Source: Patiria pectinifera
Lineage: Eukaryota; Echinodermata; Asteroidea; Valvatida; Asterinidae
NCBI GenBank assembly: GCA_029964075.1
Contig: CM057150.1
Location: 5,557,717-5,621,716 of the forward strand
Reading direction: 5' to 3'
DNA: 64,000 bases
Shown here: piece by piece, positions 36,701 to 51,700 of the stretch
How positions within the stretch are numbered: position 1 is the first letter of the stretch
Layout of the letters: each line of letters starts with the position of its first letter
Made by a program: the position numbers and the translations under genes
The notes under the pieces: model-generated
Database searches by the model: none
What the model was told of the DNA's origin: nothing
What the model saw: the letters and a program-made list of their open reading frames with translations, nothing else

Positions 36701-39700
36701 CCACACACATAATAATATTTTATTTCTGACTTTTTTAACCACACACATAATATTTTATTTCTGACTTTGATTCTGGAAGTATGCCATCCCAATGTAAAAG
36801 ACCGTCAGTTTAGGGGAATTGTACCCATCCTGACAGATTCCAACAAAACATGCCATTAGGGTTTGATGGGTTGCGTTCTGTTAGGGTTAAGTTTAAAATG
36901 ATGAAAAACAGTCCCCCCCACAATCATTATCGATAATGTACATACAGGAAACCAGTCGGCTCGCACAGTAAAATACATTTTACTGAGGGTTGCAGACATC
37001 CGAAAAAAGGCAAGAAGGCTGATTTTTTGTTTGAATAAAACATATTTTTAGAAAATTTCAAACAAACATTAAATTTGTTAAAAAGCACTGTGAAAACAAC
37101 TTCCCCCCTTCCCCCCCCCCCCAATCTCTGCATTTTTTCCTGACCTTTGACATCCGACACGACCTCTGTTCTCCAGCGTCGCAGGCAGCCCTGCAGAATG
37201 TCCAGCTCCGTGTCCGTGATGTGCTTCGGTGAGGGGTTTGCTGTGGGTAGTGTCGAGGTGGAGGGGGAGTGGGGAACAGAAGATGGGGACGACATGGCCA
37301 CGTCTTGGACCGGAGCTGAGGTATGGGGCTTCCGGTCTGGACTGAAACTAAATTGGTACATTTGTAAAATAAAAACGGTTATTTCAATACGCCCGTTGCA
37401 GATGACTGAAACAAACTTTGGGTTATACGAATCTTGGCAGTTTCTCTGAAGCCAAAGAGAAAGCCAAGGTTCCGAGAAACAAGAAATATGTGACAGCAGA
37501 AAACAAACTTACAGGGCGAGTAAAAAAACAAAAACAAAAATGTCAGGACCACTGTTTCAGTGAAGTTCTGCATGTAGCACAAGTTTTTAAAATCTAGGAT
37601 ATGAAAGTTGTTTCAAGGTTTGTAGTCATGAATATGAAAGATGCCAAACAGGTCACAGATGGTCAAAATGTCCTTCCTCCCTGGCATACTCTTAATAAAC
37701 CAATGGGTCGCTTGACCAATATTGACCCCAGTAATAACATTGCTCAGAATGCACGTCTCATAGGAGGGTTAAAATTTTCATTTATGATATGTCAAAAAAG
37801 TACAATACTGAGAAAAAGGCCTTTAAAGTTGATTCAAGGTTTGTAGCCATGAATATGAAAGATGCCAAATGTTTTTCCTTAAAAAACACTTCTGTTCAAC
37901 AAATTTTATACTATTTCTTTAAAGCTATAGTCCATCATTTGCAGCTATCCGAAAAGTAACTGGCGTAATTATTGTTGAAAAACAAACTTGGTTGAGGGAA
38001 TTAAACTCCCTGTGAAAGTATTCTTTCTTGGAAGCTGTCATTTTGAAGTAATCAACGAAAGAAGGCCTTTCCAACGGTGCGTCTTAAGATGCACCGTAGG
38101 AAAATTTAAATTAGTAGTTCGTTTTGTTATTCGGCGAAGCACGCGCAAGCATTGGCACGACGCACACGCGCGCACGGTTGCTATAATTCGTCGGATCAGT
38201 GCGCAACGTCGCGTATAGCTGCAATTCAAGACAATTCAAAACATGATTCAGCAACTTTTGATTTGAAATTGAGATCCTAGAATGCTGTTTTTTCTCGGAA
38301 TATACAGCTGAAGCTTAGCTGAAACTTCATCAGGTTAGTTGTTCAGTACCCTTCATTAGATTTTGAACACTTGTGTTGCTTCAAACGAACAAAATGCACA
38401 AATTACAAATGATGGACTATATCTTTAAAATGTGTGTAGTAGACATATCAAAGATTACACATATCAATAACTCTCAAAATCACAAAAAAAAATATCACCC
38501 CATTTAGTCTTTTTTTCTCTGCATTTTTTTGCCACTATGGCCTGTGCCCATTTCGTCTTATTTTGCCAAGACGCCTCAAATTTGTGGACGTATGTTGCAC
38601 ATACACGTACATTTACATCAAACCGTGATTGGTCTACTATTTGTTACTTTCCAATTGAAAATTAGTCTGGAGTGTCGTCTGGACCCCTGACCTACCCTGA
38701 GGAATGCGGACTACCAGTCAGCGACCGCGGTGGGGATGCCATCTCCACGTCCTGTATATTGGAATTATTTAATGACAGCGGCGCGGCTCGGCGCGGGGGA
38801 CTATTCTCCGGGGACGTGCTGTGGGCAAACTCCAGGGCGTACTGCAGCACGTCTTGGAGGGGGAAACGCTTGGGTCCCGAGCCGTAGTTCAGATACCTAA
38901 GAATATCCAGGATATCAATCATCAACACTGACAAGAGCAACTGGCACAAAAGAAGCAAGATATATTTATTTCTTTATTTCTTATTTTAACTAGGTAGCCC
39001 ATTCAGTGGTATCCACTGATCTCCCATGGGGCCCAGTAAAGAGAAGACAATGTGAAGAAATTACAGTTTTAGAGGTGGGAGAAAAAGCCCAGAAGAGAAT
39101 TCTGAGGAAAACCCACGGAATCAGGTAGGGACTGAAAATTCAATCCACATATTGATCCAGGCGGGATTCGAACCCGGGTCACAGCGGTGGAAGGCGAGGA
39201 AAGTGCCGCTACGCCAACCAAGATCTCCAACTTAAATGTGACCCGCTCTGCAAAAATGAGTCTGATGTCGCATAATTTGAATTCAAGCTTTTGCCATTTT
39301 GAAATGGAAACAGTAAAAGTTTGCTCAAAATTTGGATTTTTTATTTTTGTTTTATTTTGGTTGTTTGATAGTTTAAGTTCCAATATCTTACACAGAAATG
39401 TAAATATTGTAAGAAAAAGAAAAAAATATATGAATCTTTGGTGCTTTTCTTGGTTAGTTACAGTGTATTTGTCATTTTTCAAACTCTTTTTTTCTCCATT
39501 GAGACACTTCTAGCTTTGAAAAAACTTGACAGAATGAAACAAGCACAACAATGCAACAACCAAATGTCCTAGAGAGGTCCGTGATATACCAAATGAAAGC
39601 TTATTTCATTCCCATTTTTTTTATGTAGTTAACTCAAAATGTCAGTTTTGCCACAACAGACTCATTTTTGCGGAGCGGGTCACATTAACTTTACTTAAAG

Positions 39701-42700
39701 GTATGTAGGATCGTTTGCATTTATCCCAAAAGTAACCTACCAAATTATGATCAAAAAGCTTTATACTTGGATGAAAGATCCTATTGGTACTAAACACCTG
39801 GTGAAATTATTCTGTCTGGCTTGCTGTCATTTAGAACAAATCAAGAAATGTAGGTGATTTCCAATGATCAGTCAAATGACAATTGTTGGACAGAAACAGT
39901 TCTATGGACAAATTTGTGTTTTGTCATCCAAAGGTTGTGCACACTTTTTTCACTGTTTTCTCAAAAAGTGTAACAACCACCGAGATGAAACTAAAATAAG
40001 AGTTGGGTTTTGAACATTCTTCTTTGGATTTTTATGAGTGGTATAATTATTGGAAAAGAGCAAAATGCAAGAAAAACAAATTATCCTATATGCCTTTGAG
40101 TTTTTCATGCCCGCTCCCATAGTATGGGGACCGGTAGCTAGTTTTCATGTATGTAAAGCCTTTGACTGGATAACCTCTGTGCATGCGAAGTATGATTTTT
40201 TTCATTTTTGAAAATGATGTTAACATTCTCGCGCATGAATGACAGTTAAAAACATGGCTATAAAAAAACTGACTCTCACCATAACCAGTAAGTAAAATTG
40301 CCATGGTGTCTCCACGAAGGCAACTTTCAAGCATTTCAACTGCATAGGTTTCAAATACTGAAACGCAGTGCCCCTCTCTTTATTGATAGTTGCCTGAGAT
40401 GCTTTCAAATTCAGCGATATTCGAAACTCATCACCACACAAACTGCGCATTAGTGACAGCCTAGTCGTCATTTTCAGAATAGGCTGGTGCTACGCTTACA
40501 TTATCGTTGTGATTTTGTATCCAGGGGCCGGGAGTCAGACCGAGGCTAATTTACATACACCTAGCGGAGTTCCTCCAGGATTCATTGCCCGCTACCGGTC
40601 CCTACATTTGAAGTCCGAAGGACAGTGGAGCGACCTCGAACCAGTCGATTAGACTACACATGTAATATTCCCAATATGTAAAAAATGAACCTCCTCAATT
40701 TCTTCCAATGAGTAATCACATTTAGATGACAAAATTGTAATAAAGTGTCTTGCCCAAGAACACAAGCACCATGTTCCCCATCATGGTTTCGAACTCACAT
40801 ACCACAGCACATGAGTCAAACACTGAAACCATTGGACCACAGCGCTCCACCACAAATGCCAATGTGTGGAATTTTTTGGAAAAATTATAGCAAACCAACA
40901 CATCCACATGTAAATATTTCCTAATATGTAAAAAAAAAAGGAACCTCCTCGGATTCTTTCAATGAGTAATCACATTGAGATGGCAAAAAGTAAAGTTAAA
41001 TTGATCAATCACCACCGTCTACTGTTCCTCCGTGGAGTTCATCAAGCCACCTACCTTTCTAACCTGCCCTGCAGCACATCTAGCTGTAGTACAATCTGAT
41101 GCACCTCGGCCCGTTTGACGCGAGTCACACGCTGATTGCATTCCATGTACCTGCAAGATATACATATTACAGGTGCAATATGAACACACATGTATGCGAG
41201 GCATTCTGGCTAAATGAGATGGACTTTGGCACAGGCCGTTGTGGAGAAATATGAACAAAACTTAAATGGGGTGAGTTTTTTTTATTTTGACATTCATTGA
41301 TACTTGTAACCTTTGATATGTCTACTACAATGGGGTGCTGTGGTCCAATGGTTACGGTGTTCGTCTCGTGTGCCGTGGTACATGGGTTCGAGTCCTGACC
41401 GTGGGAACATGGTGCTTGTGCTCTTGAGCAAGGCACTTCACCATTATTGCTTCCTCCTTCGGATGGGACGTAAAGCCGTAGGTCCCGTGTGTTGTGTAAT
41501 ATGCACGTTAAAGAACCCAGTAACACTTATCGCTAAGAGAAGGGGTTTGCCCCGGTGTTTGTGGCAGTGGCTGCAATATGCGCCGCAGCACCTTGTAAAC
41601 CCTTATAAGGTGCTACATAATGGGTCTCATATTTCTCATAAACTTTATCTACCTTTCTTTAATAATAGACATATCTCCAGCGCCTTGAGTACCTAATAGT
41701 TGGTAGATACGTGCGCTATATAAGACTCCGTTATTATTTCTTATTTACTACACACATTTTTAAAGAAATGGTATAAAAATGGGGCAATAAAAGCATTTTT
41801 TTTTAGTTAAATCAATTGGCATCTTTCATTTTCACGACTACAAAACTCACACTCTAAAGGCCTTTTTCTCAGTATTTTACTTTGTAGAAATGTCAATTAA
41901 TGCGAACTTTGAACTTTCTTGATACCTGCAAACTCTCATTTCAATCTCTGCCCAGTTATGTCTCATTTTGCCAGAACGCCTCACATATTTGAACTCATCT
42001 TAACCCGAAAGGGGCCGGTTTATATTGGTACCATCTCACAGCCAGAGGGATTGGGGGGGGGGGGATTGTGCCCCCCCCCCCCTCAGAACTTGGGCGTGAA
42101 GTGAAGGAATGGATTGAGAGAATCCATGAAACCAAGTGTGCTTGTGGTTTGGGGCAGTACTGGACTACTGGGTTAAAATATGGTGCCTTGGTAATAGAAA
42201 GCTTGAACCTAACCCTGCTCTATCCTGCAAAAGCCTCCTGGCGGTTTTGGAGGATTTTGGAGGATTGAGGCTGAATGGCAAAACAGCGTCGGTTGATTTT
42301 TGGAGGATGCATTGTGTCAAGTTCGTAGGCTGTGCCTAAAATTGTTTATGTTCAGTCATGCACAATTGAGCCCTGCATTATGCTCAATGTCATCCACACT
42401 GCTTCTGAATGTCATCGGCACTGCCTCAACCCATTAACAGTGATTGATGGAGGATTTTGAGGAATTGAGGCAATGGACACCCCTCCACTGAACAAATTCA
42501 AAACTAAAAGGTGATTTCGGAGGATTGAGGCTGAATCCAATTTCTACATGGTGGCAACTGGAGGATTTTATAGGATTGAGGATGGTTCTAGCCAAACGGG
42601 ATTTATAGAGGATTGGGGTTAAGCACATGTTACTCATTAGTGCCAATTTGGGCAATTCACAATGCAGTGCGCCACCAAGAGTTTGCCACGGAAAGTTCAT

Positions 42701-45700
42701 TTTTCCCAGTGCATTGCGGGAGATGGTCGACAAATTCGCAGCGCGGACATTTGAAATTGTTAGTTTTTCTGGTCAGTAGTTTCGTAAGCGTATGATTCCA
42801 GTGTCTGTTTGCCCTTTTCTTTACTTATTATCAATATGGTGTTTTTTGTAAGGCGGCAGAACGCTATGCTCCAATTCATAACATCAAGTTGTCTACTGAC
42901 ACTCATTCAAATGGGCCGTGTTTTGTCGACCGTAAACTTGAAAAATGGATTCTCCATGGCAAACTCTTGGTGGCGCACTGCATTGTGAATCGCCCGAATT
43001 GGCGGCGATCAAGATTAGCACCATTTGTATTGCTACTTACACTGTAATTTTTCAGTTAACTGTTAATCATTTCTAAATGTAATTTGTGTCTGTCTTCACA
43101 AAATAGACTGGTTTACCTGTCCATGTAGAGAGTCTGTGGGAAGGTGAAGCGATTGTGAATCTTCTCTGGCCTCCCTATTACTTGGTTGAAATGGAACCGC
43201 GACAGCTCAAATGTTAACACGTGAGGCAGCCTTGTAAACCAATGCTGTGAATTAAAACCAACAAAAATATCAAAATCTACATGTAAATGGTGGTGTTTAG
43301 ATTACTCATGACAGCCAATGAAGGGATGCACACTAGTTCATGCATTCATTTGGCATTGACCGCGAGCAGCACAGCAAAAGCACGCTTAAATCATAAAATG
43401 GAATGGACAACATTTGCTTTTGCTGCAATTTTCAGAAATAAATGGATTTGGAGGATTAGTATGTTATAGCAAATATTGTTAAACTGACTTGTTTCACGTT
43501 TTGGGGCTTGTACATACTGGAAAAACCAAGAAAACCAATCATGTTCTTGTAGTCTGGCTCCCTGACCCCACTTAAGACAAAATGGAGAAATGTATAGACT
43601 TTGGGGAATTGTAAAGTCAGAGAATCAGTCTAGCAGGCTTGTACCCTTCGCAGGTGTATAATCAATTGCAAAGAAAATGCAGAACAATTGAAAAATTTGG
43701 AGCGGTTTTTGAAAAAAGCCAGTTTTCTCCAACGCCGGTGGGAAAAATACAAATTTTCTTGAAAATGTCAGCACACCAGGAGCCACGATTTTACAGGATG
43801 CTTTAGACTGTATTCCCTTACAATCCAGTAAGGTATTTCGTGATAATATGATCATTTCGTTTTTCGATGTTTGCAAATGTTGTATCTTCCCTTCAAATCA
43901 GTGACGCAATAGAAACCTCCATGCGCGTGCAACCGTTAGCCCATCCACGCCATGACATAGTGCTTAAGGTTAGCACGTTTTCCTGCTATACCTAGCACAA
44001 CTTTTCGGCTAAGTGTTATGCTGCGCCATAAAATTGGGCCCTGGTGTGGCGTGAAATTTAGACTCCTCTGAAATACGGACTCATTGGTTGTATTGTGCAT
44101 AGCTCAGCAACCAGAACAATGAGAACTCTATGCATGTGAGGCCAAGCATCCATACACGGTAAAAGGGACCGGGTATCACAGGGGTCCCGATTTCATATGA
44201 AACCGCCCTCAGGGTTCATTATTTAAACAGACCTCCTGTGCTGATTTCTCTTTGGCGTGCTGCACCGTCTCAATCTCCCGATGTGACATGGATGCCTCGA
44301 TGCTCTCATGCAGGTCCTCATACCCACTGATCTGCAATGGGTACTGGCCGAACGTCTCTTGATTCATAAACACTTTGCCTGTACAGGTGGGAAAACAAAT
44401 GAACACTTTTATACTTTGTGATATTCTCATGCTATCTTCTGCTGTGAATCTCTAGTTCACTGAAGTCTCACAGTACAAGATTACAGAACATCTTCCAGAT
44501 CTCATGCATGTACGGTACCGATATAAAAATATATGAACAGGTCAATGTAGGGCAAGTTCACGCAAGGACTATAGTTAACCATTGGTCGACTAACGCTTGC
44601 CCGAACTCTGTCTAGTCGACGATGGTTAACTACGCTAGTCGACTATTTGGAACCAACCTACTGGGGTTGGTTGCTTCGCTGGTAACCATAGCCGCGCGCG
44701 TTCATAACGTACAGCAGGGAGCCAGGATCCAGACGTTTTGCAATGACATTTTGACCAGCGTTCGACTAGAGACGTTCGCACTTTGCTATTAGTGCGCAGG
44801 CGTAAGGTACGTCACAAATCAACCACTAGTCGACTAATGGTCCTTGCCCGAACTTGGCTGTAGATGATGTGATGTTCCCCTAGGATGCTTTGCCAACTTT
44901 TACTCTAGATACAGATGTGCCCCATAACAATGTCCTGCTAATATTCAGACAATGTATTTAGGATTTTGTTCTACTCTGCAAAAAAATTCCTCCAAATATA
45001 ATCCAACAAATACTTTAATACAGTAAAAAGCATATATTCACTGCATGGGCTGTCAATTGGCTGCAAAACAAAGTACAAGAGAAATTCTCTTTGAGGAAAA
45101 TGACTGCCAGAGCTGTGACTGAGTCAGTCACAAGTTAATCGCCAGGTCAACTCAGAAGCGCCTTAAGTGAATCTTGACTTTAAAGGCATGGCTTTGTCGG
45201 TGTTTTTTCCATTTTACTTGAGTGGCTTGTGATTTGAATTATGATTTGAGTTTTGGTCAGGCGGGTGACTTGTGATCGTGATACTTGGCTTGCGATTGAT
45301 TCATTTCAACTCTGCTGTCACTTGATGTACCCTCCAACTCACATCATTTGGAGTCTTTACTAATCAGCTTTTGCATCACCAAATGCACTCCTCAAGGAAG
45401 ATAGAAACCAAGTAGGCATACAATCAATGTCTACCTTCCTTGTGGAGTGCATTGGAGAGTGCAATATCTGATTACTAATGTAATCAAGTCATTTTTCACG
45501 AGTCAAGTCGCTAGTCATTTTTTTCCCAAGTCAAGTGAAGTCTCAAGTAAAAAAAAAAAAGCTACTCAAGTCCAATTGAGTCCAAGTCAGCTAGTACTAA
45601 AGTCAGCGACTCGAGTCAACAATGCTCAGGTTGATCACTGGTAAGATCGGAGGCGTTGTGCCAGCTATTGTTCAGGTTCATGTCATGGAGGAGTTGTGTA

Positions 45701-48700
45701 CAAAGCAGGCACGCTGCTTCTGCCATGACTGAGGGCCTCCTTGAGAGTACAGTGACTTTGTGCTCAGATTGGTACACTGGAATGTCTGTCTGATGTACAG
45801 AAAATTGTATTTTATAGGAAGGGTGAAAATATGATCTTGATCTACCGTACACACCTTCGTTGATTCCCTCTGCTTTGAACTGACCATAGAACAGATCTAA
45901 CATCGGGTTCCTGCGGGGCGTTTCCACTCCCTCTTCCTCACTGTTCAAACCAAAAAAAAATAAAATATCGAAATCCAAAGAGCCATGCTTTATTAATTTA
46001 ACGGGCTCCGTGTGTGAAAAAAGAGGGCGCATTTTTACCACTTTTTAGTGCCCTGTGGACAGGACACACTGTGTGCGCGTACTGGTTAATGCGTGTACAG
46101 GGTGAGTAAAAAAAACGAAACCCAAATGTCGGGACCATTCTTTTAGTGAAGTTCTTCATGTAGCACTTTCAAAATCTAGGATATGAAAGCCCAATTCATA
46201 AGCTTTCTTTTAGTACAAGAATCAGTCAAATCACTCATGTACTTTTCAAGTTACGGAGTTTTAAACACAACCACCGTTTTTAAGTTCTGTCCACAGATCA
46301 CAAAAAGGTGTGTGTTCTTTCAAGAAGACGAACACAATTCACACATATCCTCATGTGATTTGTTATTGTTTTGCTGAAACAACACTGATTGTTTTGTGAT
46401 CCTTAGACAGAACCTTAAAACAGCAGTTGTGTTTAAAACTCCGTAACTTGAAAAGTAGATGAGTGATTTGAATAATTCTTGTACTGAAAGGAAGCTTATG
46501 AATTGGGCTTTCATATCCTAGATTTTGAAAGGGCTACATGCAGAACTTCACTAAAACAATGGTCCCGACATCTGGGTTTCTGGGTTTTTTTTACTCACCC
46601 TGCACAGTGCAAAGTACACATGACTTGTTTATTCTGAAAGAGCACAAAGCTATAGCATCTTTGCGTGAGCGTCACGCGTCTTCGGCAAAACCTTTGAGCA
46701 CAGTTGGAAGACTGATTCAGCTTTTATTCATGCTTTAATTTTTTTAATACCCGGCTTGAGGTGATGGGGGGCGTGAACAGTCCAATTTGAAGGCATCCTC
46801 TAACCACTCCAGTAGTTTGTGTGTAAACTCACTCACATCCTGAAAAGGCACAAACAATATGCACACTTTTTTTAGTCTTGTAACTGGATTCTATTCCTGA
46901 CGCACGTACAAAAAGGTACTGGAGGCCAACTTTTGCTTAAAGGGAAAATACAACATTTGCAAACTTCAAAAAATAAAATTACCAAATTAATTTGAAATAC
47001 CTTGCTGGAATGTTAGCGAATGACAGTCTGAAGCATCCTGTAAAATCATGGCACCTGGTGTACTGTCATTTTCAAGAAAAGTGGTATTTTCATATCAATT
47101 TCCAAAGCTGGTCGGCCGACCAGTGTTGGAAAAAAACTGGCTTTTTTTCAAATACTGGCCCCAGTTGACCATATTTAGTTAGTCCGCATTTGTTTGCAAT
47201 TGATTACACACCTGTGAACGGGTACAAGCCAGCTTGTCTGGTTCCCCTAACTTTACAATTCCCCAACGTTTATAAAGTGCTCCGTTTCATCTTAAATGGA
47301 GTCAGGGAACCAGACTACAGGAAAATGTTTTTCTTGGTTTTAAGGCATTTAGGAACCAAAAACGTCAAAAAAGTCAGTGTAACAATATTTGCTATATATA
47401 ATGAACCCCCCAAATCCATCCATTTCTGAAAATTATAGTAAAAGCAAATGATGTACATTCCTTTTAAAACCACCTTCAAAGATTGAAGGTGAAATAATTT
47501 TACGGGGTATTTGGTACCACCCGTATCGTAATTACGAACAAGGCCTTTATCATTAATAATTTTGGTAGGTCTATTTCAAGGTAATAACCAATGTTTGTAC
47601 GTGCCGTTAACCAGGGTTTCTCGCCACAATACCTTGACGGGTTAGAATTATGGATTGGCCGATCCAAACTCCCTCACCTGTTGGCTGTTGGCTCCCCCGC
47701 TGGTGCTGAACGCTCCCTTCAGGATCTCCACCGCCTTGCTGGGGTCAACGTACTTGCGTTTAGTGCCCAGCATCAGGGCGAACAGCGCCCTCAACTCGGT
47801 CATGAAGAGAAGGTTGCGATGTTCAGACTGGCCGGTGGGAAACTGAGTGGTAAACAACGGTAACTGTCCTGACAATCGTGAACACTCTGTCGCTGCACCC
47901 TCCTTCTCTGGCTGGCAAATTTAACAAAGCCATCCTACATGTAGCAGTCAAAATTAATAAGCCTTTTCGGAGTTCCAACTGCGCACATTCGTAACCTGTG
48001 ACAACGCACATTATTTGTCTCAAATGCCCTTTGACAGTACCCACAATGCACAAACAGCCTTTTTGTAATGTCAGTGGCGCAATGTTGTCAAAGGCCATTT
48101 GAGACAAACAATGCGCGTTGTCACAGGTTACGAATGCGCAGTTGGAACTCCGAAAAGGCTTATTGAGAGACTGTTTTGAACAGTGACACGTAAGAGCTCC
48201 CTGCCTACACAAGGCAGGATTGACTGGCTGTGACTGTTTACGCAACTTGATACAGCTAAGCTTTGACTGTAGGTGATTGATAAAGCCAGGTGTGCCTACC
48301 AGTTACCTGCTTTTGTCTGTAGATGCACTCTGGCTAGTCACAGTGCTTATCTTATTTGTGATCTGGGATCTCTTGGTGACTTGCCCATGTTTAAAACCTA
48401 TGGCAGGGGAGGAGATTGAGTTTTCAACTGCGTACTGTTCAGACAGCAGGAGGGTTATTAACCCTAACCGCCCTGAATCCTCCAAAATCCTTTTTGCAAA
48501 TGGGAGGAATTTGCAGGATTGAGGTTACATGGCCAAAGTGCGTTGCTGATTTCGGAGTACACACTGTGTCAAGGTCTTGGGCCGGACCTTGTGTTGTTTA
48601 TGCTCAGCCGTGCATAAATTTAGTCCTTGATTATAGTTGACATCCTCCGCACTGCTCCAGGATGTCACTGCCTCTGCCTCAGCCTATTGACAGTCATAGC

Positions 48701-51700
48701 TGGAGGATTTTGCAGGATTCAGGCAGTGGTCACCCCTCCATGGACCATATTCAAGAAACAACGGAGGAATGTGTAGGATTGAGGCTATATGCTATTTTTC
48801 CATGAGGCCAATTGGAGGATTTTGCAGGATTGAGGCTACATCCTAGCAAAAAGGCCTAGGGAGTTAGGGTTAACATGTACATGCATGAAACATATTACAA
48901 CCTGACCGACGATTACAATTGCTACAAGGCTGTCCTGTATATACCAAAAATTTGAATATTCGATCATCAACTGAATATTTGAATAGCTTTATGCTGGCTT
49001 GAAGATTAAAAAAAAAATTAAACTTTAAGTTGACGCCACTTTTGTTTTGGTCGATGGTAGTTCGTTTCCCGTCCTGTTATCTGGTTAAATCCCTTGGCCC
49101 TTCAATTCAATTCAGTTGACATTTATTTAACACTCTCCAATAAACCAATACAAAGTTGGATAATGTACATGTAAGTACAATATTTAAACAAGCGATTACA
49201 AATATGAAGGTAATTCAGGGGTGTGAGTGACCACTGATAAAAATAGCTGAAAACAGCTGAAAAAGGTGTAAAAAAGCTGAATTTTGGAAATCTCCTATAC
49301 TTTTGTACACAGCAAGTGAAGGGAAAAAGCTGAAATCCAAAACAAAAAAAGCTGAAATCAGCTAAAAAGCTGAGATTTCACACCCCTGGTAAATACCACC
49401 AGAAAAAGTATTGCTTTGAATCTAATTATTTAAATTAAGATTAATAGCAAGCGAAGTTGAGAAAGAGTAGAATAGGAGAATACAAGGCTGTTCACATAAG
49501 TGAAGGCTTGTAGGTGAACAGCCTGGACAGACTATACAACATAATCACACAGAAAACAAAAAGACAGACACGATCGCACACACAAACAAAAGACAAACAA
49601 AACCAACGTAAGTCATATTATAAACCAGGCTGATGCAAGATTAAAGAACAAAAATGCACAGAGATAACAAGGAAAACAAAGGAAAAGCCTAATATAACAT
49701 ATAAGACTCTTATAACATACCAACTGTTAAACACTCCAGAGCTCTGTCCATATTATCAATCGCTGCACTTAAAATTAAACCTTGTGTGCAACTTTTGACC
49801 GGCGCGGCAGATAGTTGCAGCTGGCGTGTGTAAAACTTGATCAGAGAGTTTTGAATAATCAAATATTCAGTGAAACGCAGTTTCGAATAATCAAATACTA
49901 AATTATACGAAAAGGGACAGCCATAATTGTTATGATGACTACATTGCAATTTCAAAATGTTTAAGAACGAGTGGCCGAATTAGCTCTGCCATCTGAACTG
50001 ACAATACTTCTTTTGTGTTTTGTTTCGGGGAGGGTGCATCTGAAATGATCGACAGTACCTCTTCCTTTTGCACCAGTAAGGCCAAAAAAAAAATAAGTTG
50101 GTCTCTGGTCAGCGCGTGCGTCGATTTTAATCATGCGCGTCGATCTTTTTTTTCCCCAAAATGTTCCGCGGTAGCTCCAACAGCGCCCTCTATTTCCGCA
50201 CCTCCTCAATTTTTTTTTACCAAAGAGCACCAAGGAATGGGAAATTGCACCAAGGCAAATGATCGAAAGCACCAAGGCAAATTATGGAGGACACCAATGT
50301 ACATGAGGACACCAAAAAAGCAAAATAGTACCCCACCTTGTCTGTACAATCCAAGCTTGAAGAAAAAACAAAAAAACAAAAAAAAAAAGCTGCATGGCCG
50401 CGAATATTTTTTGTTTTTGGCCTAAAAGCCGGTTTATATGCAGCACAAAAAGCAAACATGAATGAAGCTTTTACAAAACACATTTTCACATCTTCTTCAA
50501 GTTGTGCGAACTGTAAGATCAGATTTGACAGGCTCAATATCTTTCCATACCTCTGTGTTACTGGCAGGTGCGTTGGCAGGTGCGTTGGCAGGTGCGTCTG
50601 ATGTTGTCGCTTGGTGAGCGTGCATGTTGGCTGGCGGCACAAAGTTGAGGACCATCTGACGAAACGCTGGCAGATGAAACATGGACTGCAAATGAAGATA
50701 CATCAGAAAGAAAAAAAGAACATGAATTTTCAAATTTCAAGATGTTATTTGTAGCAACCAAAGAAAGAACGGTAAAATGACACCTGTGGGATTTGAACCT
50801 GCAGCCTCCGTTGCAATGACAGTGCTCTTACGAAATTGTCGCTATTTACACCTACAGTACCGGTATACGTAAGTTTGTAACTAGTCTCCAATTTGCCTAC
50901 ATTGTACATCGCTGTTTTGATGGCATGACTCATATTGAGTGAAACTGTACAGGGTGAGTAAAACAAACGAAACCCAAATGTCGGGACCATTGTTTTAGTG
51001 AAGTTCTGCATGTAGCACTTTCAAAATCTAGGATTTGAAAGCCAAATTCATAAGCTTTATTTTAGTACAAGACCCATTCAAATCACTCATGTACTTTTCA
51101 AGTTACGGAGTTTTAAACACAACCGCCGTTTTAAGGTTCTGTCCACGGATCAAAAAAAGTTCAGTGTTCTTTCAGCAAAACATAAGGATGTGTGTGAATC
51201 GTTTTCGTTTTTCTGAAAGAACGCACACCTGATTTGTGATCTGTGGACAGAACTTTAAAACGGCGGTTGTGTTTAAAACTCCGTAACTTGAAAAGTACAT
51301 GAGTGATTTGAATGATTCTTGTACTAAATGAAAGCTTATGAATTGGGCTTTCATATCCTAGATTTTGAAAGTGCTACATGCAGAACTTCACTAAAACAAT
51401 GGTTCCGGCATTTGGGTTTCGTTTTCTTTTACTCACCCTGTAGATAAGAGTTTTTCCCCTTCACCGATGTAACTGCACGGGTACTGTATACTGAGCCCTC
51501 CACGAGCTTGTGAGGGAAAAATACCTCAAGTCAAGCTTACTCCAGCAGGAGTCAAACTCAAAACTTTCCTGCTTGCTAGTACAGACATCCTACGCTGATT
51601 GTTATTGTTATGAAACCTGACATAGCTATGCTTTGACTGTCATGACTGTAGGAGATTGATAAGCCAGCTGTGCCTACCAGTCACCTGCTTTTGTCTGTCA

